Assembly (NCBI GenBank): GCA_005405945.1
Contig: BJHW01000001.1
Span: 6,076,001-6,140,000, forward strand
From: Streptomyces violaceusniger
GTDB taxonomy: Bacteria; Actinomycetota; Actinomycetes; Streptomycetales; Streptomycetaceae
Length of the DNA stretch: 64,000 nt
Direction: 5' to 3'
Shown: one piece after another, positions 24,608-33,393 of the stretch
Layout of the letters: each line of letters starts with the position of its first letter
Position numbering within the stretch: position 1 is the stretch's first letter
The notes under the pieces: model-generated
Seen by the model: only the letters and a program-made list of their open reading frames with translations
Told to the model about the DNA's origin: nothing
Databases searched by the model: none
Made by a program: the position numbers and the translations under genes

Positions 24608-25455
24608 ATGAATAAGCGGAACGTGTTAGCAATGCGCCGTGTACGGAGTCTGAATATCAGACCCGTTCTCTCGCGGCGCGCGGTCGGCCGGAGCCGATGG
24701 CCGCGGAAACGCTGGGTGGTGGCCGTGATCGGCGGTGTGGTCGTCGCGGTGGCCACGTTCCTGGTCGTCGACAGCGACTCCGACCCTACCGGTCCGAAGA
24801 CCTTGACCTCGGATCAGGCGAGCCGTCTGGCGGTCACGCGGTTCCTCAACTACCAGGCGGGCGGGCGCGCCGTGACGATCGACGTGCCGGGCACCGCCGG
24901 GGGCTGACCGTCACCGGATCCATCGACTACCGCCGCAAGGTCGGTTACGGCGTGGTGCGCGGCACCGGGCGCGATACGGCCAGCGATGGGCTGATCCAGT
25001 GGACGGCCACCACCGTGTTCGTCCACCCGATGGCGAACGCCCCGGCCAAGGCACCGGCACGGCCGCCGGAGTCGGGCTGGGTCCGCCGTCCGCTGCAAAG
25101 ATACGGCAGCTCGCTGGACAGTTCGCTGGCCATCGCGCTGAAGCTCGGCAGCGACCGGCCGGACAACGCCGAACTGCTGCCGCAGAACGGTGCCGCCTGG
25201 GTGGGGCGGGACCGGGTGGACGACCACCAGGTGGACATCATGACCGGGCCGAGCGCCGCCCGGGCCTCGTCCGCTCCGGCGGGTGCGGGTGCGGGTGCGG
25301 GTGCGGGTGCCGTGCGCTACTGGATCGGCTCGGACGGCACCATGTACCGGGTTCGCGTCGGCGTGGCGTCCGCGTCGGAGCCGGTGGTCATCGATTTCGA
25401 CACCCACAGTTACGTTCCGGTCCGGCCGGTGCCCGGAGCCACCCCGACGCGGTAG
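24608..25455 (+). CDS. Membrane-anchored LppX-like protein, frameshifted
   Basis: About 282 residues after repair. One N-terminal membrane helix (WVVAVIGGVVVAVATFLVV, residues ~36-54) is followed by an extracytoplasmic domain (LTSDQASRLAVTRFLNYQ, VTGSIDYRRKVGYGVV, GLIQWTATTVFVHP). A GAGAGAGAGA stretch coded by repeats of GCGGGT interrupts it near residue 225. The fold suggestion, LppX/LolA-like lipid-binding half-barrel, rests on the short GLxQW-type motif and is tentative. One G is missing in the run at 24899-24903; restoring it gives TAGGLTVTG. GGGGGAGAG precedes the ATG. It converges with the beta-helix lipoprotein, with 7 bp between them. Confidence 0.65.
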
Positions 25456-25462
25456 TCGCGGC

Positions 25463-26806
25463 TCAGGGCGTCCGCACCCGCGCGCCCGCGGCGAGCAGTG
25501 ACTCCGGCGGCAGCCGGAAGTCCGCCGTGTCCGGCAGCGCCGGAACGGCCGGAACGGCGGTGGCGCCCGCGGTCGTGGCGTTCGGGAACCGCGGCTGTCG
25601 CTTGGGCGCCGCCACGTCCGTGAACGGGATACCGCCAGGTGCCGTCGGCTTCGCCCACGTGCCGGACGGCGAGGGCGACCGGGCGGGACGCGGGCAGGAC
25701 GCGGTGGTCGCGAGCCGGGCGGGCACCGTCGTTCGCAGATCGTTGCCGCGCAGGCAGTTGCCCCGTCCCTTCGTGGCGGTGGGGAACGTCCAGCCGACGT
25801 CAACCTTGTTGGCGGCGAAGGTGTTGTCCAGGATCCGGTTGCCGTCCGGCGTGATGTCGGCGGTCGCGGTGATCACCAGCCCGGCGTAGCTGTTGCCGGC
25901 GATCCGGTTGCGGATGAACTGGTTGCCGGTGCCGCCGTCGACGCCGATGCCGATGCCCCACCCGCCGTCGGCCTGTTCGGGGGTGGCCGCCTGCTGGTTG
26001 GCCGCGATCAGGTTGCCCGCGATGACGGCGTCCTTCTGCGGGAGCAGCTTCTCCTGGTGGTCGGAGTTGGTGGTGAGTCCGACCCGGTTGCCGACCAGGC
26101 GGTTGCCGACCACGTACATGTCGCCGCTGGCGTTGGTGCCTTCGTAACCGACCGCGTTGAGCTCGGCGATGTTGTCCCGCACCACGATGCGACAGGGCTT
26201 GCACTGTCCGACGTAGATCCCCGAGTCGGCCGAGCCTGATGTGTACGAGTGCTCGATGACGCCGTTTTGCGCGGAGAACGCGTAGATGCCGTACAGCCCG
26301 TTGCGGGTCGCGGTCACGTGGGAGACCAGGAATGACTTCAGGAAGGTGACGGGTTCGTCGCCGGTGTCGTAGCCGCCGGACTGCCCCGGCATTCCGGCGG
26401 CCGCCTTCGCCGAACCGGTGACCAGGACCCCGTTCTGGGTGTTGTTCCGCACGGTCAGGTTCTCCACGGCCACGCCGGGAGCGGTGACGACGACGCCGTT
26501 CGGCTGCCGTAACCGCCCGTCGATGACGACCTTCTCCCGGGACTCGCCGCGAAGCGTGACGCGAGCCTTGGAGATCTTCACCGACTCGTGGTACGTGCCC
26601 GGCGCGACCAGCACGAGATCGCCGGGCCGGGCCAGGGACACCGCGGCCGAGATCGTCGGGGCGTCGGCCGGCACCTTGATCGTCACATGCTCACCGGACG
26701 GGCGTCGGCCGTCGTCCGACCCGTCATCGCCCCCGCCGCAGCCGACCAGTACGGGTGCCAGTGTGCCGAGCACCGTGGCCAGCACGCGAAGACGGAGACG
26801 AGGCAT
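25463..26806 (-). CDS. Parallel beta-helix (NosD-like) lipoprotein
   Basis: 447 residues. A lipoprotein signal (VLATVLGTLAPVLVGCGGG, lipobox LVGC) precedes a right-handed beta helix. The start of the helix, IKVPADAPTISAAVSLARPGDLVLVAPGTY, is the canonical NosD/CASH cap, followed by short rungs such as GVAVENLTVRNNTQNGVLV, NGLYGIYAF and NSYAGLVITATADI. Such proteins bind or cleave surface carbohydrates; no catalytic residues could be assigned. It shares a 78-bp divergent promoter region with the Dyp peroxidase gene, suggesting joint control. Start ATG at 26806. Confidence 0.8.
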   Translation of the reverse strand: MPRLRLRVLATVLGTLAPVLVGCGGGDDGSDDGRRPSGEHVTIKVPADAPTISAAVSLARPGDLVLVAPGTYHESVKISKARVTLRGESREKVVIDGRLRQPNGVVVTAPGVAVENLTVRNNTQNGVLVTGSAKAAAGMPGQSGGYDTGDEPVTFLKSFLVSHVTATRNGLYGIYAFSAQNGVIEHSYTSGSADSGIYVGQCKPCRIVVRDNIAELNAVGYEGTNASGDMYVVGNRLVGNRVGLTTNSDHQEKLLPQKDAVIAGNLIAANQQAATPEQADGGWGIGIGVDGGTGNQFIRNRIAGNSYAGLVITATADITPDGNRILDNTFAANKVDVGWTFPTATKGRGNCLRGNDLRTTVPARLATTASCPRPARSPSPSGTWAKPTAPGGIPFTDVAAPKRQPRFPNATTAGATAVPAVPALPDTADFRLPPESLLAAGARVRTP

Positions 26807-26884
26807 GGGCTCATCCTGGCACGGACGCCGACGGAGCCGCAGGCGCTGATACGGATATGGCCCGGATATGGCACAGTTCACGCT

Positions 26885-28036
26885 GTGCGCCAAGCCGACT
26901 CCCGCCCGTCACGCCGCGCGTTTCTCGGTGCCACCGGCACCGTGACCGCCGTCGGCCTCTCCACCGGATGCCAAGCGCGTTCCGCCCCGCCGGACCGGTC
27001 CGACGGCCCCGCGCCGACCCCGCCGGTGTCACCAACGGGCCGGTACCAGGCGGGCATCGCGCTTCCGCGACCGGCCCAGCGGAACCTGCTGGTCGTGGTG
27101 GCCGACATCGTCGATGCCGGGTCCGTCCGTCCCTTGCTGGCCGAACTCGGCGAAGCCATCCGCACCCTCACCTCGGGGACCGACGCACGGCTGATGGGCC
27201 TGGAGCCGGGCGATCTGACCGTGACGATCGGGGTGGGCCCCCGGCTGGTGCGCAAGGTCGATCCCGCCCTGCCCGGCGCGAAAGACCTGCCACGGTTCTC
27301 CCGCGAACAGATCGCCCCCCGGGCGCGCGGCGGCGACCTGCTGATACAGATCTGCGCCGGCGACGCCTTGGTGTTACCGGTCGTGGCTGCCGCGCTTCTG
27401 GAGCAGGCCGGTGACCGGATACACGAACGCTGGCGGCAGCCCGCGGGCCGCGGTCCGAACGTGCCGGTGGCTCAGGGCCTCGCCGCGCCACGGAACCTCT
27501 TCGGTTTCGTCGACGGCATCGTGGGCCCCCACACGAGGGCCGAACAACAACGCCATCTGTGGCTGGCCGGGCCGGGTCCGGTCGCCCACGGCACCATCGC
27601 CGTCCTGCGACGCATGGAACTCGACCTGCCGCGGTTCGCCAAGCTGTCCGTGGCCGAGCAGGAAGCGGTCTTCGGCCGGCGCCGGGACACCGGCGTGCCC
27701 CTCTCCGGTGGCACCATCGCCTCGGGCCCGGACCTCGGCGCCAAAACCCCGGACGGGCGCTACCTCGTCCCGGCGGACGCCCACGCCCGCAGGGCGCACT
27801 CCACCGCGGTCGGCGTCGGCCTCATGCTCCGCCGCTCCTACAGCATCGACGCACCCGCCCCCGGCCTGCTCTTCATGAGCTTCCAGAACGACATACGGAC
27901 CTTCACCAACACCCTCACCCGCATGGACAATTCCGACGCCCTGCTGGAATTCACGACCACGACCGCCAGTGGGACCTTTCTGATCCTTCCCGGTTTCGAC
28001 GCACAACGCCCGCTCGGTTCCCGGCTCTTCCGCTGA
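26885..28036 (+). CDS. Dyp-type heme peroxidase, Tat-exported
   Basis: 383 residues from GTG at 26885 (no ATG in frame). The N-terminus has SRRAFLGATGTVTAVGLSTGC: a twin-arginine signal, possibly with a lipobox Cys. The Dyp fold is shown by GFVDG (catalytic Asp near residue 209) and by RRAHST (proximal heme His) and the terminal LLFMSFQNDI. Dyp peroxidases use H2O2 to oxidise dyes, phenols or heme-type substrates. EfeB relatives act with EfeUO, but those genes are absent here. It is divergent from the beta-helix lipoprotein, with repeated CGGATATGG at 26855-26875 in the shared promoter. Confidence 0.88.
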   Translation: MRQADSRPSRRAFLGATGTVTAVGLSTGCQARSAPPDRSDGPAPTPPVSPTGRYQAGIALPRPAQRNLLVVVADIVDAGSVRPLLAELGEAIRTLTSGTDARLMGLEPGDLTVTIGVGPRLVRKVDPALPGAKDLPRFSREQIAPRARGGDLLIQICAGDALVLPVVAAALLEQAGDRIHERWRQPAGRGPNVPVAQGLAAPRNLFGFVDGIVGPHTRAEQQRHLWLAGPGPVAHGTIAVLRRMELDLPRFAKLSVAEQEAVFGRRRDTGVPLSGGTIASGPDLGAKTPDGRYLVPADAHARRAHSTAVGVGLMLRRSYSIDAPAPGLLFMSFQNDIRTFTNTLTRMDNSDALLEFTTTTASGTFLILPGFDAQRPLGSRLFR

Positions 28037-28039
28037 ACG

Positions 28040-28190
28040 GCCCGGCCGCCCCGGCACGATCCTGCCGACGCGAGCTGATCCCTCGACGGCGGGGCGCCAG
28101 CGGCTCCTTTCCCTAGGGTCCTTCCCGAAACCGGGGCTCAGCCCCAGACCCCGGGGAGCCAGGGGCGAGGCCCCCGCGCGGTGGTCCGCT
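28040..28190. repeat. Palindromic spacer after the Dyp gene
   Basis: This spacer contains GGGGCTCAGCCCC and CCCGGGG/CCCCGGG hairpins at about 28132-28160 (the Dyp gene's likely terminator), and may extend into the end of the opposite phosphatase gene. It belongs to the family of GC palindromes seen at 33 kb and 45 kb. Confidence 0.55.
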
Positions 28191-30330
28191 GGATCCGGCG
28201 CGGCCTCGTACAGCTCGTACCAGATGCATTTGCCGTCGCCGCGCGGATCCACGCCCCAGTTGTCGGACAGCATCTCCATCAGCAGCAGGCCGCGCCCGGA
28301 GGAGGCCAGCTCGCCCGGGCGGCGGCGGTGCGGCAGCTCGTCGCTGCCGTCGGCGACGTCCAGCCGTAGCCGCCGCGCCCCGGGCCGCCCGCTGACCTCG
28401 GCCACCAGCAGGGCGTCCCCGTCGGTGTGCACCAGTACGTTGGTGACCATCTCGGAGAGCATCAGCACCGCCGACTCCACCTGGTCCGGGTCCGCCCAGT
28501 CGTGCAGCAGGTCGCGCAGCTGCTGCCGGGCGCCCGCTATGCGCTCCGGCTCGGCCTGGGCGACCGTGACCGCCGTACGCCGCACCGGCGCCGAACCGGG
28601 CCCGACCAGGCACACCTCCGCCTCCCGGCGGATCAGCAGCAGCGCTATGTCGTCCTCGCGCCGGTCCGCGAGCGGACCGGTGGTGTGGTGGGAGGGCGGC
28701 CCGTGCACGGCCTGCACCAGGGAGTCGGCCAGGACCTCGAGGTCGTCCGAGTCGAGGTGGTCCGAGTCGAGCCCGCCGGAGCCGGCGGCCTGGGGGACGG
28801 GCCGCTCGAAGACCTTCCGGATCCGGTCCCAGCCGGTCTCCAGATCGTGCCCGCCGGTCTCGATCAGCCCGTCGGTGCACATCAGCAGCGTCTCGCCGGG
28901 CTCCAGCACCACCCGGGTGGTCGGATAGTCGGTGTCCGGGTCGATGCCCAGCGGCAGCCCGCCCGCCGTGGGCCGGAGCATCATCGTGCCGTCGGCCAGC
29001 CGGACCGCCGGGTCGGGGTGGCCCGCCCGGGCGATGTCCAGGGTGCCCGCCACCGGATCCACCTCCATGTAGAGGCAGGTCGCGAACCTCGGGTCGTAGC
29101 GGCCGTCCGGGCCCTCGGGCTCGGCGAGACCGGCCAGGAAGCGGGAGGCGCGGGAGAGCACCGCGTCGGGGTGGTGGCCCTCGGAGGCGTACGCCCGGAC
29201 CGCGATCCGCAGCTGCCCCATGATCCCCGCGGCGCGCACATCGTGGCCCTGCACATCGCCGATCACCAGCGCGGTACGCCCCGACGGCAGCCCGATCACG
29301 TCGTACCAGTCGCCGCCGACCTGGAGTCCGCCGCCGGTCGGCACATAGCGCGCGGCCACCGTCAGCCCCGGGATGTCGGGCTTGCCGGCGGGCAGCATCG
29401 AGCGCTGGAGCCCGTCCGCCAGCTCCCGCTCGGTCTCCTGGAGCGCGGTGCGGGACAGCGCCTGGGCCAGCATCCGGGCGATCGTGGTCAGCACCGAGCG
29501 CTCATCGGGCGAGAACGACACCGGATCGGCGAATCCGGCCATCCACGCGCCGATGGTGCGGCCCGCGACGATCAGCGGCAGAAACGCCCAGGACCGGCGG
29601 GTACGGGGGCGGCCCGGCGACCACGCGGCCGGAAACCGGCCGCGGTACTCCTCCGGTGTGGGCAGATAGACCGCCCGGCCGGTGCGCACCACCTCCGCCG
29701 CCGGATGGTCGGTGCTCAGCGCGATGTCGTGGAGGGGGCGGTCGTGGCCCGCCCGGGGCCCGTGGTGGCCGATCACCGAGATCCGCTCGCCCTCGACACC
29801 GAAGACCGCGAGCCCGTCCGGGAGAAGCCCGGCATGGACAGCCCCGCCGCCACCCGCAGCACCTCGGCGGTGGACATCGCCTCCGCCAGCGCCCGCCCCG
29901 CGTCCAGCAGGAACGCCTCGCGGTTGCGCCGCCAGTCGCCGGTGATCGGCGGGCCGCCCGCCGAGGTGCCCGGCAGCGGGTCGGGGACCTCCTGGAGGGT
30001 GCCCAGCAGGTAGTAGCCGTCGTCGCCGCCCCGCGCTATCGGCCGGGAGCGGGTGCGCACGGTCCGCAGTACGGTGCCCTTCTCGTCCACGATGCGCAGC
30101 CGGGCCTCGGCCAGGGTGCCCTCGGCCACCGCGAGCTCGACGATCGCCTTGACCTCCAGCCAGTCCGCGGGGTGGAAGCAGGCGCGGGCGGCGGCCTCGG
30201 GGAGGGTGACGGCCTCGGCGGGGAGGCCCACCAGCCGGGCGGCCTCGGCGTCGTAGGTGACGGCGCCCGAGACACTGTCCCAGCGCCATAGGCCGGTCGC
30301 TATGGCGGCCAGCAGGTCCTCGGTGCGCAT
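28113..30330 (-). CDS. SpoIIE phosphatase with PAS, GAF and HATPase domains, frameshifted
   Basis: About 740 residues if the stop is at 28113. N-terminal PAS (TGLWRWDSVSGAVTYDAEAARLVGLP), GAF (LLPDGLAVFGVEGERISVIG), PP2C-type SpoIIE phosphatase (YVPTGGGLQVGGDWYDVI, VIGDVQGHD, GLIETGG) and a C-terminal anti-sigma-type ATPase (LMLSEMVTNVLVHTDGDAL). These proteins switch sigma factors by dephosphorylating anti-anti-sigma factors. A G is missing near 29827-29829; restoring it gives GLSMPGLLPDG. The ATPase frame then has no stop through 28113 and runs antisense to 27374. One more lost base between 28113 and 28190 would put the stop at 28113. Confidence 0.82.
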
Positions 30331-30449
30331 TGCACTACCTTATGGGGATTTGCAAACCGCTTACCAGTGAGGGTCGCGGCGCCGGTAGGCTTGGCCGGAA
30401 GCTTCCCGAGCGTACGTACGCCTCCCGATCGACACGACTTGGATGAATG

Positions 30450-32263
30450 ATGCATCGGTACCGGTCCCACACCTGTGGTCAGCTCCGCGCCGCTGACGTC
30501 GGCACCGACGTCCGGCTCTCCGGCTGGCTCCACAATCGACGGAACCTGGGCGGCATCCTCTTCATCGATCTCCGCGACCACTATGGCCTGGTCCAGCTGG
30601 TGGTGCGCCCCGACACCCCGCCAACGAGGCCCTGAGCTCCATCAGCAAGGAGACCGTCGTCCGCGTGGACGGCCGGGTCATCGAGCGCGGCGCGGACAAC
30701 GTCAACCCCGAGCTGCCGACCGGCGAGATCGAGGTCGAGGTCACCGACGTCGAGGTGCTCGGCGCCGCCGACCCGCTGCCCTTCACCGTCTTCCCCGAGG
30801 ACGGGGTCGGCGAGGAGCGGCGGCTGGAGTACCGCTTCCTGGACCTCCGCCGCGAGCGCATGCACCGCAACATCATGCTGCGCTCCGCCGTCATCTCCGC
30901 CATCCGGCAGAAGATGACCGCGCAGGGGTTCAACGAGCTGGCGACCCCGATCCTGTCCGCCACCTCGCCGGAGGGCGCCCGGGACTTCCTGGTCCCCTCC
31001 CGGCTGCACGCGGGCAAGTTCTACGCGCTGCCGCAGGCCCCGCAGCAGTTCAAGCAGCTGCTGATGATCGCGGGCTTCGACCGCTACTTCCAGATCGCGC
31101 CCTGCTTCCGCGACGAGGACGCCCGCGCCGACCGCTCGCCGGGCGAGTTCTACCAGCTCGACGTCGAGATGAGCTTCGTCGAGCAGGAGGACGTCTTCGG
31201 CGTCATCGAGAAGGTCATGACCGAGCTCTTCGAGGAGTTCGGCGGCGGCCGCCACGTGACCTCGCCGTTCCCGCGGATCCCGTTCCGGGAGGCCATGCTG
31301 AAGTACGGCTCGGACAAGCCGGATCTGCGGGCCCAGTTGGAGCTGCGTGACGTCAGCCACATCTTCGAGGGCTCCGGCTTCAAGGCGTTCGCGGACAAGC
31401 ACGTGCGCGCGCTGGCCGTGCCGGACACCGCCGAGCAGCCCCGGAAGTTCTTCGACCAGCTCGGTGAGTTCGCCTCTCAGCAGGGCGCCAAGGGGCTGGC
31501 CTGGGTCCGGATCGGCGAGGACTCCAAGCTGACCGGCCCGATCGCGAAGTTCCTCACCGAGGAGGACGTCGAGAAGCTGATCGCCGAGGTCGAGGGCAAG
31601 CCCGGCACGTCGATCTTCTTCGGCGCGGGCGACTTCGACGAGGTCTCCAAGATCATGGGCGCGGTGCGGGTCGAGGCCGCCAAGCGGGCCGGCCACTTCG
31701 AGGAGAACGTCTTCCGCTTCTGCTGGATCGTGGACTTCCCGATGTTCGAGCGGAACGAGGACACCGGGCAGATCGAGTTCTCCCACAACCCCTTCTCCAT
31801 GCCGCAGGGTGGCCTGGAGGCGCTGGAGACGAAGGACCCGCTGGACATCCTGGCGTGGCAGTACGACATCGTCTGCAACGGTGTGGAGCTGTCCTCGGGC
31901 GCCATCCGGAACCACGAGCCGGACGTCATGTACAAGGCGTTCGAGATCGCGGGCTACTCCCGGGAAGAGGTCGAGCGCGAGTTCGGCGGCATGCTGCGCG
32001 CGTTCCACTTCGGCGCCCCGCCGCACGGCGGTATCGCCCCCGGCGTGGACCGCATCGTGATGCTGCTGGCCGATGAGCCCAACATCCGCGAGACCATCGC
32101 CTTCCCGCTCAACGGCAACGCCCAGGACCTGCTGATGGGCGCGCCGAGCGAGGTGGACGAGGCCCGGCTGCGCGAGCTGCACCTGTCGCTGCGCAAGCCG
32201 CCGCAGGTCAAGCAGGCCGAGAAGGCCGGGGAGGCCGATAAGGCCGAGAAGCCCGCCGAGTAG
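30450..32263 (+). CDS. aspS: Aspartyl-tRNA synthetase, frameshifted
   Basis: About 604 residues after repair, normal for bacterial AspRS. The N-terminal OB anticodon domain (RLSGWLHNRRNLGGILFIDLRDHYGLVQLVV) is followed by class II motif 2 (FQIAPCFRDEDARADRSPGEFYQLD), the GAD insert domain and motif 3 (GGIAPGVDRIVMLLADEPNIRE). A single G/C is missing near 30616-30622, splitting the gene into 62 and 532 codons; restored, it reads RPDTPANEALSSIS. The enzyme is essential and usually single-copy, so this is almost certainly a sequencing error. An ATG at 30447 precedes the chosen one. Confidence 0.95.
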
Positions 32264-32298
32264 GCGGGGGCCGGACGAGACCCACGGGCCGGGGGGGC

Positions 32299-32427
32299 GT
32301 GCCGAACGGCGCGCAGGGCGGGCTGCTGCACCTGAAGTACCGCAAGGGAAAGATCGAGAAGGGCGTCGTCGGCAGCCTCACGCTGGGGGTCGATCCCGGC
32401 GCGACCCACGATGGCACGGACCTCTGA
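32299..32427 (+). CDS. Possible 42-codon ORF after aspS
   Basis: GTG-started frame: MPNGAQGGLLHLKYRKGK followed by IEKGVVGSLTLGVDPGATHDG. The composition is protein-like and differs from surrounding antisense frames, but it has no clear ribosome-binding site and no recognised family. It may be a decayed 3' gene end. Low certainty. Confidence 0.25.
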   Translation: MPNGAQGGLLHLKYRKGKIEKGVVGSLTLGVDPGATHDGTDL

Positions 32428-32454
32428 CGCCCTGGGGTCGTCTGAAGCCTGGGG

Positions 32455-32886
32455 TCACAGTCTCCGGTCCACGCCGCACGGTGTGGACCGGTCCGCGCGG
32501 GCGGCCCGGTGCACGGCGCGCAACAGCCGCTTCGGCGTGGTCCGGTGCTGCCATAAGACGGCTCGGACGCCGTACTCCATCACCGCCATCAGCTCCGTCT
32601 CCCGGAGCTCGCCCGCGATCAGCACCACCCGCTGCCGGCCGCCCCGCACCAGGCGGCGCAGCTCCGCCCCGGCGCGGTCGTCGAGGCGCTCGGCGAGCAT
32701 GACGGCGACGGCGCCCCGGGGTTCGTCGCCGAGCGGGCACGGCCGGTCGACCAGCTCGACGCTGGGCTGATGCTGCAGATGACGCACGACCCCGGCCCGG
32801 CTGAGCGGGTCGGGGCCGTGGACCGTCACCGTGACACGCGCGTCCGGCACTGTGTTCCTCGATTTCCCGGTGGCTATGGACTCCAC
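32455..32886 (-). CDS. Receiver-only LuxR-type regulator (HTH missing)
   Basis: 143 residues forming a degenerate receiver domain (RVTVTVHGPDPLSRAGVVRHLQ, GAVAVMLAERLDDRAG, VVLIAGELRETELMAVMEYGVRAVLW, PKRLLRAV). Full-length homologues in Streptomyces continue with a LuxR helix-turn-helix; here a stop follows at 32455 and no HTH was found in any minus-strand frame down to 32264. The phosphorylatable Asp is not in the usual VxxxD context, so the domain may be phosphorylation-independent. Either an atypical stand-alone receiver or a truncated regulator. Confidence 0.6.
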   Translation of the reverse strand: MESIATGKSRNTVPDARVTVTVHGPDPLSRAGVVRHLQHQPSVELVDRPCPLGDEPRGAVAVMLAERLDDRAGAELRRLVRGGRQRVVLIAGELRETELMAVMEYGVRAVLWQHRTTPKRLLRAVHRAARADRSTPCGVDRRL

Positions 32887-33393
32887 AGGGTCTTCGAGGG
32901 GGCTAAACGAACGGTTGCCGGGCGATCAACACGTACGCGAGGGGGCGCATGAGGGGCCCGCGCGGCCGGGCGGTGACGGCGCCCGTTCCCGGCTGCGCCG
33001 AGGATCTTTCCCCTCCCCGCCCCTTCCCGTAACCAGGGGCTCCGCCCCTGGACCCCGGGGTTCGGGGCGGAGCCCCCGCCGCGTAGCAGGGGCTTCGCCC
33101 TTGGGCCCCGGGGTCGGCGGAGTTCCCGCCGGGTGGCCTGCGGCCGGTGAGGGGGAACTCGCTCCGCGGTATGGATGTGCGGCTCCGCCGCGTGGCAGGA
33201 CTTCGCCCCTGGGCCCCAGGGTCTGGGGCGGAGCCCCACCTTGCGGCGGGGCCGTGTGCTGGTGCTCGGTCCGTCGCGGGGGTCGCGATCTGTTGGACGC
33301 TGCCTGGGCCCGGGGGCTGGGGCGGAGCCCCAGTTGCGGGAAGGGGCGGGGAGGGGGCAGCCCGTCGCAGGCGTCACCAACCGCCGGACACCC
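32887..33393. repeat. Composite palindromic spacer element with 19-bp terminal inverted repeats
   Basis: No gene. CCCCTCCCCGCCCCTTCCC (33010-33028) and its exact complement GGGAAGGGGCGGGGAGGGG (33339-33357) bound ~310 bp filled with GGGGCTCCGCCCC/GGGGCGGAGCCCC hairpins. The right arm is followed by CAGCCCGTCGCAGGCGTCAC. The same arrangement recurs at 45 kb and, shortened, at 18 kb. Confidence 0.75.
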
